Shown here piece by piece: positions 35,213-45,934 of a DNA stretch of 64,000 bases. Within the stretch, counting starts at the first letter, position 1. Each line of letters begins with the position of its first letter. A model generated the notes under the pieces. The model saw only the letters and a list, made by a program, of their open reading frames with translations. It was not told the DNA's origin and made no database searches. The position numbers were made by a program, and so were the translations under genes. Source of the DNA: Mesostigma viride (lineage: Eukaryota > Streptophyta > Mesostigmatophyceae > Mesostigmatales > Mesostigmataceae); NCBI GenBank assembly GCA_009746045.1, contig RPFO01000167.1:1810011-1874010 (forward strand), written 5' to 3'.

Positions 35213-36339
35213 GGAGCTGATGGTGGCTAGAAGTACTACACGCCTGTCCACTCGATACCGAAGGTACCAAACACGTGAAACGTATTTAGTATGCCAGGAC
35301 TGCTCATGCATACATCAATACATCACATGCAAGTATTCCATATATCCAATATCACATGCATTGCTTTATCTGGAACAAAAACTGGGATCGAATACTGCGT
35401 AGTTATCCGGCCAGCTTTGATTCTCTCTAAAAACAGATAGATAGTACTAAGCCAAACATGCCAATTCAACTTGCCATGCGAAAAAGCACAGAGGGTGCAA
35501 TCAACATCAGCAGCCCCTGGTGAAGCATCCTGGCCTTGTCTGTTGGTTGTGCAGACCTTGACATGGCATGCCAAGACCTTATGGGATCGAGATGATCGAG
35601 AAAATAAGTGATACCACCTAACAACCTACAACTTTTAGAATACAAAGACTATGAAAATACACATTAAGTATAAAGTTCTCCGTGGAGTCAACATCCTGCC
35701 AAACATCACACTCAGCTGCCAGATGCCCAGAATCCCCCATAAAACCCCACCTTCACTTGAAGTATGAATGTCCCTTGCATTGTGGACACCCATGGCCACG
35801 TTGCCTCCAGCCAAGAGCACTACCCGATGTCACCCCTGGTCACAACAGCCATGTGCGCCTGGTACCGAGTAACCACCACAAGAAAGTACCAAATCAGGTT
35901 ACAAGTAGGCCGCCGTGCGACGTAAAAAGCACACGTTTTGACCTCCATGCGTCCTTGGTCCCCCCCCCCCAATCCTCCAGCCTTTCCCTCCCTGCCTCCT
36001 TCCGTTCCTCATCCCTCCCCGCCCCCTTCCCGTTACGCGTCCAGCATCTGGCCTTTACCTCCCCCTCCGTCCAGCCCCGTCGCCCCCAGTCTAGCCAGCC
36101 TCGCCACCCCCTTCCATCCACCATTTCTTGCCCACCCGTTCCGTCCTGCACTCCTTCGCCCCCCCGCCCCCCCCTCACCCTTAGGCCAGCATATCTCCTC
36201 CCCTTCCCATCCCCAACAGGCCTTCCTTTCTCCTCCCGCTCACCCCCAGTCAAGGCCTCTTCTTTTCGACCAGCAACGCGCCCACTCCGTTTTCTCCTGC
36301 CACGTGCCAAACTCCCTTTTAATCTAGCCACGTGCTAAA
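35213..36339. other. Gene-free, pyrimidine-rich in the second half
   Basis: 35213-35930 shows no supported gene. 35955-36339 is strongly C/T-rich (CCTCCCTGCCTCCTTCCG etc.), so both the plus and minus long frames there are low-complexity and not persuasive. It could be a decayed edge of the 32-bp array that follows. Confidence 0.45.
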
Positions 36340-36791
36340 CTCCCCTTTCGTCCAGCCACGTGCCGAACTCGGCATCCTTTAGTCCAGCCACGTGCCAAAC
36401 TCGGCATCCTTTAGTCCAGCCACGTGCCAAACTCGGCATCCTTTAGTCCAGCCACGTGCCAAACTCGGCATCCTCTAGTCCAGCCACGTGCCAAACGCAG
36501 CATCCTTTCGTCCAGCCACGTGCCAAACTCAGCATCCTCTAGTTCAGCCACGTGCCAAACTCAGCATCCTTTCGTCCAGCCACGTGCCAAACTCGGCATC
36601 CTCTAGTTCAGCCACGTGCCAAACTCGGCATCCTCTAGTCCAGCCACGTGCCAAACTCGGCATCCTCTAGTCCAGCCACGTGCCAAACTCGGCATCCTTT
36701 CGTCCAGCCACGTGCCAAACTCGGCATCCTCTAGTTCAGCCACGTGCCAAACTCGGCATCCTCTAGTCCAGCCACGTGCCAAACTCGGCAT
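36340..36791. repeat. 32-bp minisatellite, about 14 units
   Basis: The unit, on the plus strand, begins CCAGCCACGTGCCAAACTCG and alternates CTCTAGT / TTTCGT / TTTAGT endings. On the minus strand it reads GATGCCGAGTTTGGCACGTG GCTGGACTAGAG, so the first unit forms the last codons and stop of the exon to its right (DAEFGTWLD-stop). It resembles ParBc_2 exon 5 (38026-38089) at about 25 of 32 positions. Confidence 0.95.
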
Positions 36792-37041
36792 CTTCTGAGA
36801 TAGGGATCACCGTGCCGGGCAGCTCGCTGTCCAGCGCGCCAAAGATGCGGCTGATGCCCGGCACCACGCGCTGCTGCCCCTGCAGCCGCGAGTAGGCGGT
36901 CAGCAGCTGGTGCAGGTACAGGCACAGCAGCTTGTAGGGCGGCTGGATGACCCGCACGGAGAGGTAGATGATGTCCTCCACGGGGGCCTCGTCCTGGGCG
37001 GACATCACCATGTACTCCTGCATGTCCAGCGCCTCGACCAT
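36763..37041 (-). CDS. Unassigned exon, 92 codons plus stop
   Basis: Acceptor CCACCCCAG precedes 37041, and the frame (phase 0) reads MVEALDMQEYMVMSAQDEAP, then IIYLSVRVIQPPYKLLCLYL and RVVPGISRIFGALDSELPGT, ending DAEFGTWLD-stop inside the 32-bp array. Composition and GC3 are host-like. No family recognised. Phase 0 would allow splicing to ParBc_2 exon 5 (38026) instead of the 30-nt exon at 37747, giving a longer protein. Alternatively it is an exon of a separate gene. The acceptor neighbourhood is tandemly duplicated at 37135-37165 (GCGCCTCGACCATCTGGGCT). Confidence 0.45.
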   Translation of the reverse strand: MVEALDMQEYMVMSAQDEAPVEDIIYLSVRVIQPPYKLLCLYLHQLLTAYSRLQGQQRVVPGISRIFGALDSELPGTVIPISEDAEFGTWLD

Positions 37042-37746
37042 CTGGGGTGGGAAAGGGGGTGGGGGTGGGGGTGGGCAAGTAGAGGGAAGAAAGGAGATGA
37101 GGGACATGAAGGAAGAGGGGTTGACGGTACTGCATGTCCAGCGCCTCGACCATCTGGGCTGGAATATGGGTGGGGGTTTGCATATGGGACAAGATGATGG
37201 GGGTGGGGAGCGACATGAGGGACACGTTTTTAGAAGGGAAGGGGCATGGGGGGCATTATGGGGGTGATGGGGGGGGAGGGGGGAATCGGGGAGTGGAAGA
37301 GAGGAAATGATGGGTTGGGTTGATGGAGTGACATGCAGAAAGAGATGAAGGTTCAGGGTTGAATGATGGTTTAGGGTTCTGGCGCCTGCACCATGGCGCA
37401 GGGCAGGGGGACGGAAGGACGAAAGGGAAGAAACGGATGAAAGAACGTGAGGGACATGAAGGAAGAGGGGTTGACGGAGTAGCATGCGGGAAGCGATGAG
37501 CGGGGGGGAGAGGGGGGACAACGGGATCAGTTGACGGGAGGCTTGGGGCGTTGGGTGTGTGGGGTTGGGTGTGTGGGGGTCGGGTATGTGCGGGTAAAGG
37601 TTGGGTTTCACAGAAAGGGCAGCCATGAGCCAGTGCACCAGATGGCCTGAGGTCATGGACACAGCAGGTGGTAAAATGGCAGCATCCTCAGCACGCCAAA
37701 GACACACACCTAGAAATCAAACAGCTTTGCTTTCAGGATTGGAGAT

Positions 37747-40700
37747 CTAGGATGAAATGCCTAACACAGAGGCATCCTGCGAAGAAAAGATGACAATGAT
37801 AGACCGCTGGAAATGGCAGGTTGGCCCATAAGAGGAAAACCAATCCGTTGGCATGGCGCACTACGCATGTAAGTTAGAAAACTGTAGGTGGAAGACAGGC
37901 CACTTGTTGGTGGAGGCCAGGACCCTTGCCCTTCTAAACACGTGCAACGAGAGCACTTGAGCGCTCTGCTCACCGCTAGCGTGCCCCCACCCACCTCCTT
38001 GCCCCGTTTGCGTGCCCCCACCCACCTCCTTGAGCCGCTTCCACCCCCGGTAGATCCTCTCGTCAGGCCACAGGCCAAACTCGTCATCCCTGGCAGCGCG
38101 CAGCACGGCGAGGCAGCGCGCAGCACGCAGTACGGCAAGGTCACAGGCAGTACACCAGGGGGCCGTGGGTGAGGCTGGTGGTGGTGATAACGGGGCAATG
38201 GAAGCGTGGTTCACAACCAGCGTGGTTGACTACTAGCGACAGTGGAGAGGGAGATGGGCGTAACGGAGGGACTGGGGTGGATGGTGAATCCATAGAGCAA
38301 TGGAACATAGTTGATTTGCAGATGACCGGTAAGGTTCCACAAAAGTGATTCTGCTCGATCTGACCGCTGCACGTCTCAATACAAAAAGGATCCCCGCATG
38401 CGACTCCCTGTCCTCCACGCATGCGAGAAAGCCAAGAAAAGCAAGCCGTTGTTTCCAAGGAAAGGCAACGCAGCGGTGGGGCACCCCCACAACAGGCAAG
38501 ATTAACCCAAGAGGCAGGGGGCACCCTCCGCATGCGGCACCCACCGGTGCAGCCAGATGAAGTAGCCCCACTTGAACTCGAAGAAGAGCTTGTCCTCCAG
38601 CTTCTCGCCGCGTGCCAGGATCTGAGCGACAGAAATAGACACAGAAGACAGAGACTCAAGTGACAAGATCAGCATGTTGTGCATGTGGGTGGGGAGCAAG
38701 CGCACACGGCAAGCAAGACCATGGCTAGAGGCTGGTACGTGCGTGGTGGCAAGGGCAGAGAGTACCAAAGCATGCACCAAGGCAAGACAGGGGATCCAAC
38801 CACACGCTGCAGTGCCGACCTTGCACTGGCAAACCCCATCGACCAATGGCCCCCTGTCCATGCCGAGCGGTGGCCTACCTTGTACTGGCGCGCAAAGCCT
38901 CCCATGCTGCGGTAGACGTCGTTGCGGAACGCGGAGATGCACCTGCGCAACGCCGCACAGTGCCAGGGGGCAGAATAGGAATGATGTACCCATCACGGTG
39001 CCAGGTGGCGGAAACATGACAGGTGGCACACACAGCAGGTGGCACAAGGACGGCGGCAGGGATGGGTGGGAAGCACCCTGACGTGGGCTTGGCCCTATGT
39101 GGCACGGTGGCGAGGATGTGAGGCGGGTTAGCCCTACGCATGCACCACGGACCAACGCCATAAGCCCATAACCCCAACACAACCTGGCCAGTGTATCCCA
39201 TCCGCGACACTCCTGCCTATGCGTGCGCGTCGCATCGACCCAACCTTGTTGCCCACTCATGCATGTACCACCCTCTGAGCTATCATGCATGCCTATCGAG
39301 CGCTACCGCGTCGTAGTCGACCAACACATAGTAAACTACATTCTGCCGACCGGTACGCGGAAATGTTTCGACTCTTCCACCATGACTTGTCCGTCTGTGC
39401 ATTATCCTCCCCGGCTCCATGCTGGAACGGGTGTACGCACCAATCCAGCAGGTCTGTACTCGCACACGTACCATGGGTACTTGGGCACAATCCGTACTGG
39501 CCCAAGTACCCATACGGACATCATCTACCTGCGCACCATGCACTTTCCCAACGAGATTGCCTACTCGCGCACTTACCACGACTTGGGCAGCGTCTGCGGG
39601 TCTAGCCGGTTGTAGTTCTCATCACGCAGGTACGCCCACCCCTTGCCCTCGAGGAACCCCCAGAAAACCTCCTCCGAGCGCTCGCCCTCGGCAAACTTGA
39701 GCATGACATCGAGCGTGATGCGCGGGTTGAAGTCGGACATCTCGAGCGCGGCCAGCGTGTGGTGGTGGTCCAGCACGTACAGGTTGTCCCCGCGCTGTAT
39801 CACGGGGATGGGCTTCTTGTCCATGTAGGCCTGCGCGCCCTCGGCCGAGCTGAAGCTGGTCAGCTTCTTGAACGCCCAGTCTGCGGTAAGGGGGCAACGA
39901 TCGGGGAAATGCACATTATTAAAAAGTCAGCTTCTGAGCCGCCCAGTCAGCAAGGAACACCGAAGGGGCAATGACGAAGATCATAACGAGTGAGCTTCTT
40001 GAACGCCCAGTCTCCGAGAGCGAGAAGCGGGCACCCGGCAACCGCAGAACATGAACAGAATGGGTGAGCGTCAACTTGAATGCCTAGTCTACGGCGTCGC
40101 AAGGCAAGGGGCTTGGCTCGCGATCATGTTGGTCTGGACCAAAGGGGGAGGGGACACATGACTAGTTGCGTGAGCAAGGGTCGTTTCAGGTCCCTATAGC
40201 ATGGTCACTGTAGGCACGATCACTAATGACACTAATGGCATGAACACTAATGGCATGATCACTACTGGCATGATCACTAATGTCCACCACAAGACTGAGG
40301 GCGGCTGAAGGGCAGCCGGGGGTCCTGAACGGGTCACGGTTTGTGCGGATAAGGGGGTTGGCTTGCGAGTATTTTGAGCAACCCTCCTGCAGGAGGGATG
40401 TTGATGACAGGAACTGGCGAGGCAAACAATGATTCCGTTGGACGCAACACAGTCCATTCCGTCACAAGCAACCCAAGTACATGAGTCTGTCTGTGAACGT
40501 GACGACTGCTGTGAACACGACTCTGTTGGACGCCGGATCTGCACACAAATCGATCTACGATCAGCACACGGGCGAGGGGGGAGATGGACAAGGGACAAGC
40601 GGCGACTTGCTACACGCTCCGTCTGCCAGAGCGTGTGGGGAAGAGTGCGTGGGGGAAGGTAGCCATTCGATGAACATCTCTACCTGGGATGCATGCCCTT

Positions 40701-41830
40701 GAACCAGCGATACGTTTATGCAGCACCGCCCCATGCAGAAACCTCTCCTCTTGTGCTTCGAAAGCCATGAAGCAAGCGAAAAGGGACGCTGCACCGGTCC
40801 ATATTGTGCATTCATGCATTCATGCGCCATGCTTGTCCGCTGCTGTTGGACTGGTACACGACATTCACAAGCCGTACAAAGTATATTACCATAGCTGCTG
40901 GGTTGGTAACAGTGGATATATAGTGTATATATCCATATAAATTGGTGGTATTAAGGGCCCCTCGAGGCTCACTTAGCAGGCAGCTGTATCCGGTTATAAT
41001 ACACTGCAGCAAACAATATGCATGGGAGCCTTGACGGCAGCCAACTAGCTCTGCAGCATCATGTTGCAAGCAAGCTGTCAAACAAAACTGCGATGGGAAA
41101 GGAGCAAGTTAAGCCGAATGATTGATCCGCTGCGTACAGCTAGGAGTCCCATGCACCCTAACCGGCCCGTCCTTCTCTTGACGTCCTTTTACCCTCAAAA
41201 AGCCTGGACGACCTAGTGAGTGGGATACGTATGACGCATAATGCACGCTGCCAAAGAAATAAGATAGCCCTTTGTAAATTTTCCAAAACGCTCGGTCCCC
41301 AGCTTGCCTTGCACGAATTACAAAGGCAATGAGCATCGCGATAAACTCGACATGCAGGTGACAAGGGTTGGGAGTTGCCACTCACCCCATCCCAGTGCAG
41401 CTTGCGTCGGCTTCAGTCTGTGCTTGACGTCCTCCCACCGGGGATACCTTTCGTCACAAGCAGGCTCGTCCGCGTGTGTGTCTATCCGCAAGGACTCTGC
41501 CCGCTTCAACTTGGCCGCCTCCGAGTCTACGCGCCTGCGTTTGACCTCGACGACCTCCTTCGTGTCCTTGTCCTTGTTTTTGTCCTTATCCTTATCCTTT
41601 TCCTTCTCTTTCACAGCAGCTTGCTTTTTCGAGTTTTTCTTGTCATCCTTGGCAGCTCTCACATGAGGGAAGAACACAGCGCGCCGAGGTGCTTGGGAAG
41701 CATGTGGCCAGGACACTGGGCAAGGTTTCTTAATTATAAAACTGCCGCCTTGTTCCACTGAATGCGGCGAAAACCTGTTTCCCTGGATGCTGCAATTAGC
41801 TGCGAATGCTCGCCCAGCCAGGGCGGCCAT
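37747..41830 (-). CDS. ParB-like (ParBc_2) protein with organelle-type or nuclear N-terminus, six exons
   Basis: Exons: 41830-41386, 39880-39577, 38942-38879, 38621-38545, 38089-38026, 37776-37747. Donors are GTGAGT, GTAAGT, GTAGGC, GTGGGT, GTGGGT; phases 1, 2, 0, 2, 0 fit and sum to 327 residues. The ParBc_2 family ('putative ParB-like nuclease') order is seen: LKPTQAALGW (139-148), KKPIPVIQRGDNLYVLDHHH (170-189, with the DHHH motif), EEVFWGFLEGKGWAYLRDEN, LPKSW, NDVYRSMGGFARQYK, then KLEDKLFFEFKWGYFIWLHR. Residues 1-60 are Ser/Arg-rich with few acidic residues, compatible with a plastid or mitochondrial transit peptide. 61-110 is a Lys/Asp/Glu spacer with KRRRV, which could instead be a nuclear signal. 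Function of the family is not established experimentally to my knowledge. The last 30-nt exon is the least certain. Confidence 0.82.
39868..40095. repeat. Four decayed copies of the ParBc_2 exon 2 edge in intron 1
   Basis: The exon edge AGCTTCTTGAACGCCCAGTC recurs in weaker form at about 39934 (CAGCTTCTGAGCCGCCCAGT), 39991 (GAGCTTCTTGAACGCCCAGT) and 40066 (GTCAACTTGAATGCCTAGTC), spaced 57-75 bp. This looks like an old tandem duplication of the intron-exon border, with only the innermost copy retaining an open exon. Confidence 0.7.
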
Positions 41831-42484
41831 CGCGTCGGCACTTAGCCGCAGCGACAGCCACTTTAACAAAGGTGTGCACGTTGGCGATGGCGATGGCGAT
41901 GGCGATGGCGGGTGCAGTGTGATCTGGAATAGATAAATAATGCCTTCACAGTTGCGCCCCCCCCCCCCCCCCCCCACGTTTAAGAATGGGGCCCGGCCGC
42001 CCCAGGGCTGCGACCTAAAATCGAATCCAGGGCTGACAATCTGAATGTTGAGAGCTGTAGGATCTGAGTACGTTTTCTATACTGCGTACCACTGACCAAC
42101 CCATTTGTCCCTGATTTTAGATCTTTTACCCAAAGCCAGCCCTGAATTTCCACAATTCATGTCTCGGAATAACAAATAACACTCATTTCCCCGGGAAATG
42201 AATTCCAAAATATAAGGTCTTCTCAAATATAGGGTGAGGAGACAACTAGGCAGCCGGCCTGGACTTATGAAGTGAGACACTATCAGTATGCAACTATCAG
42301 TATGTCGAGACTGAGGGGCCGGCCGTCATGACTGAAGTAGGTACCCTAGTATAGATGAACCACCAACAATGACATAAGGCAGGATCGACCACTTACCGTT
42401 ATACTGGTAGTCTTTTGATCCACTCGACCCTGTCGGACCCGGCCAATCAAGCAAGGTGCCGTACCGGCAGGCTGACTCAGGAGG
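41831..42484. other. Spacer upstream of the ParBc_2 gene
   Basis: It contains a short (GATGGC)n tract at 41885-41910 and a C run at 41957-41976 (likely 5' region of the gene). There is no other coding region, and 42000-42484 shows nothing recognisable. Confidence 0.5.
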
Positions 42485-43035
42485 GGCGGGGACCTGCCGC
42501 TGCGTTCAATTTTTCGTGTAGGATATGATGCTCATGTACGCAAGGAGGACTTGTATCTCGGCATGCCACTTATCAAGGAGACAATCACCAGCACCATCAT
42601 GAGCAGCGGCGCCTGATGAGTGCTAGTAGGGCACTTCAGTTAGCTCGCACCAACCGACCACGTAGTAGACACCTCACTCACGTGGCCCTTCTGCAAGGCT
42701 GCGCCCTGCCAAGCGCCGGGCCGGCGGGCACCTCCTCACGTGGGCCGGGCCGGCCCGGCCGGCCCAGCCAGGTTAGACGCCGCAAGGCCCCCACCCTCAA
42801 AGAACAGCTAGTAGAGGACATGGGGGGGCTAGGCCTCTCCGTGATTTGGAAAAAGCTGATGGACAAGGCCAAGTGGGCCCAGGTCATAGAGGACAATTAC
42901 AACCCCCCTGCAGTGGGGAAGCCGCGCGTTTAGTTAGTGCACAACACGTGGGCGGCATGCTAGACAATGAGACCCTAGGGTCGCGAGCACCATCAAAGTC
43001 AGAGAATAGGATTGTTTTGTAGATAGCATGTAGAT
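42485..43035 (+). mobile_element. LINE family A 3' fragment, decayed
   Basis: It starts at the thumb region (TTCAATTTTTCGTGTAGGAT) and continues to KEQLVEDMGGLGLSVIWKKL and KWAQVIED with several indels. One insertion, AAGGAGACA near 42573, places the motif TATCAAGGAGACAA that also begins block X at 17621. It ends in the 3' UTR (TAGATAGCATGTAGATAGCT) and abuts the tail of a minus-strand family B copy. Confidence 0.7.
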
Positions 43036-43039
43036 AGCT

Positions 43040-44075
43040 TAAATTGAATTAAATTAAATTATAACATGACTCCGTGAGGAGATCATGTAGCACATATTCC
43101 GTCCCTTGCTGGATGGACTATGGAGGTGGGCGGAGCCGCGAAACCGAACTAGTTAATCTAACTCTAAGCTAATCTAATCTAGGAAAACCCTAACTATTCT
43201 ACTCAGCAAAGCGCCCCTTCCTCTTTGGGGGGGGGGGGCTTGCCCACAGGGGCTGGCGTGTGAGCCTGGACAATCGTCTTCCAGGTGCCTCTTCTTGTTC
43301 TGCATAGCACTCCAAGCAAGAGAGAGGGAGTGAATGCGATGTTCAAACGGGGCTGGGCCACTAGGTCAGCCAACAACTGCTGTGTATAGGTCATGACATG
43401 TTTACCTACCCTTTTAGGAATCAATGTCCTTGGGGCTGGCCAGGCCGGCAGGTCAGGATATGCCGCCCCGGCTGGCCATTGAAGCCGCTCGGGGCCGGCC
43501 AGACCGAGGTCCGTGTCTACCTGACAGAAGCGAGCAAGATGTCCTACGAAAATGCTATCCTACGTTGTCCAATCTCGTCCGAAATGCGAGGCATACCCTG
43601 GTACAAAGATTCTAATGACCTATCAAGGAGACAACCAGCGCAGGCCAGAAATCGGGAGAATTCGGACCTATGTGTGGAATGACCTATGTGTGGAAAACAC
43701 TACGTTCAGGGCCTGACGGAGCATCCTCGGTACCGTGCCGTTCAGCCGTGTAGCCAGCTTGTCCGTGAGTGTCCATGCCTCAGCGCCATGTACGTAAGCA
43801 CCGTGAGGACGAGGACCTTGAGGAGCATGCGCTTGCGTTGCTCGCCCATGTCCTTCGAGTGCCATGCGCATGCAGTAGGTTTGGAGCGACCGATGCCTAG
43901 GGCCAGGCCAGGCCGATGCGGATGTCCACATCGTCGGCGGTGTCAGGGAGCATGCTCCCCTGCAGTTCGAAGCGATCGTGGTCCTGAACTCGACCTCCTT
44001 CCCGTCTAGCAGCCGCAACAATGGCGGGCGACTGGTTGCCCCAACCACCATCGCCTCCGTTTTGACACAGCATAT
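43040..44075 (-). mobile_element. LINE family B fragment, decayed, with small insertion
   Basis: The tail and terminus are at 43040-43095 (AATTAAATTATAACATGACT CCGTGAGGAG). The coding remnants (minus) are PLLRLLDGKEVEF near 43980, GAEAWTLTDKLATRLNGTVP RMLRQALNVVF at 43700-43800, KRVGKHVMTYTQQLLADLV near 43410, and PAPVGKPPPPK at the end. Block X (43622-43667) is inserted between codons at 43621, with ATGACCTA repeated on both sides. Stops and frameshifts throughout. Confidence 0.75.
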
Positions 44076-44085
44076 CTAGCTTATT

Positions 44086-45495
44086 ATCATCAAAGCCTTC
44101 GATTCGGTTTTCTGGCCTGCGCTTTGGGACATCCTCGAGTTGTACGTTCCGGATCCCCCGCCCCCTTATTATTGCTGTCATCCGCAACCTGTATGAAGGG
44201 TCCACCACTTCGGTGCGCACTTCTTACGGGACCACGCCCCCATGCCCTTTACAGAAGGGTGTGTGGCAGGGCTGCGTGCTGTCGCCCTACCTGTTCATTA
44301 TTGTTGTCGAATACGTAATGATTCAGGCGCGCAAGCGATTTGCCCGCATCGTGGGCAGGGAACCAGGAGTGCAGGTTGCTAACAAATTCTGGCATGGCGG
44401 TGCGGACACGGAGATTCGGCTAGCAGACATCATTTACGCAGACGACACCACCCTCTTCGAGGACACTGAGCACGTGCAGACATGGCTTGACTGCCTGGCT
44501 CTCGAGGCCCGTGCAGTGGGGCTTGAGGTCAGCAAGAAGACAGAGGCCCTGGCGGTTGGGCTCACCAACCCAGCGCCGCCCCTCTATCTCCTAGACGGCT
44601 CCCGAGTCCCGTATCGGGACCGCGTTAAGCTGCTGGGCAGCCTGCTCCCCAGCTGCGAGGCGGATGTGGACCATCGCATCTCCCTCGCCTGGCACGCTTT
44701 ACGTCAGTACCGGGCCCTGTGGCGCAAGCCCCTGGGCAAGATCGAGAAACAGGACCTGTTCAAGGTCCTCGTCCTTCCTGTTCTCACGTATGGCGCCGAG
44801 ACGTGGACCCTCACCGCCGACCTGGCCCGCAAGCTGGACGGCGCGGTCACCAGCATGCTGCGTTCCATTTTCAGAGTAGGATATGCTGCTCATGTCCGCA
44901 ATGAGGACCTGTACCAGGGCATGCCCTATATCACCAGCACCATTAAGCAACGCCGCCTGCAGCTTGTAGGGCACCTAGCTCGCACCAACCAGGTAGACAC
45001 CTCACGTGGCCCCCCCGCAGGACTGCGACCAGCCCAGCCTGGCCGGCACCTCCTGACGTGGGCTGGGCCTAGTGATGTTAGACGCCGCAAGGCCCGCACC
45101 TTCAAGGAACAGCTAGTAGAGGACATGGGGGGCCTCGGCCTCTCCGTGATTTGGAAGAAGATGATGGACAAGGCCAAGTGGGCCCAGGTCATAGAGGACA
45201 ATGAGCCCCCCCCAGTGGGGAAGCGCCCGCGTGTGCAATCCCGCGGGAGGCACGCCAGATAGCTCCCACTCGGGCAGCGTAGATAGAAGTTGTAGTTAGA
45301 ATGCTGTTAGATAGATGTAGTATGTAGCCAAATATGTAGATAGACTAGACCGGTAGGAATGTAGCACCCATCCATCCATCCATCCATCCATCGGGGTTAA
45401 TGCTCCGTGACTCCCCAACGGGAGCACGAGTCTAATTAATTAATTAATTAATTAATTAATTAATTAATTAATTAATTAATTAATTAATTAATTAA
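44086..45495 (+). mobile_element. LINE family A, longest copy: RT palm to tail
   Basis: It begins abruptly at the RT motif A codons, head-to-head with the family B fragment on its left. It carries the RT and C-terminal coding region, a 3' UTR with TAGATAGATG-type repeats, (CATC)5 at 45370-45390, the terminal hairpin (GCTCCGTGACTCCCCAACGG GAGCACGAGT, 45402-45431) and an unusually long TTAA-repeat tail (45434-45495). Confidence 0.85.
44089..45262 (+). pseudogene. LINE family A ORF2 fragment: reverse transcriptase and C-terminal domain
   Basis: Motif A (IKAFDSVFWPALWDILELY) lies in one frame to a C-rich run near 44160. After a one-base shift comes IAVIRNLYEGSTTSVRTSYG. Continuing from 44213: motif B KGVWQGCVLSPYLFIIVVEY, motif C ADIIYADDTTLFED, GLEVSKKTEAL, RDRVKLLGSLLPS, thumb VLTYGAETWTLT, RRLQLVGHLARTNQVDTSRG, and the C-terminus ending PRVQSRGRHAR. 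The catalytic YADD is intact. There is no visible zinc knuckle at the C-terminus. The endonuclease and upstream RT are absent, so it cannot act alone. Confidence 0.85.
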
Positions 45496-45600
45496 TCTAG
45501 CTTAGACCGGTAGGATTGCGTGTACCCATCCATCCATCGGGGTTAATGATGCTCCGTGACTCCCCAAAAACGGGAGCACGAGTTTAATAATTTATTAATT
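45496..45600 (+). mobile_element. Second LINE family A terminus in tandem
   Basis: AGCTTAGACCGGTAGGATTG, CCCATCCATCCATCGGGG, then the hairpin with extra A residues in its loop (CTCCCCAAAAACGGGAG) and a TTTAATAATTTATTAATTAA tail. It directly follows the long tail of the previous copy. Confidence 0.75.
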
Positions 45601-45934
45601 AAGCAAGTTAGTAAGCAAGTAAGCAAGTAAATAAGTAAGTGCATGCGTGATCGAACATGTACATCAGAATCAGAATCAGAATGTGCATGCACTGAAGGCA
45701 TCATGATTGCCACGGAGTGCCCGATGAGGTACTTTTCTTGGCGAATTCTGCACACGCAAACTGAGGCAAGTGGCGCGTCGGACTCACTCGATCGCCCAGG
45801 TCTGGAGTCGCAGATAGCAACTCCGCGTAATCCGGACTGTCCAAGACGACTGTACCGGTCGGCGTCGACGCTCGGCCATGATGACGGGTCAGCGGTGTGG
45901 GCAGCCGGTTGCATGCTAACCCCCGATGGCTTAG

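Noticed and set aside
35682-36338. 218-residue plus ORF and 145-residue minus ORF
   Set aside because: Pyrimidine-rich low complexity, no conserved feature, open on both strands.
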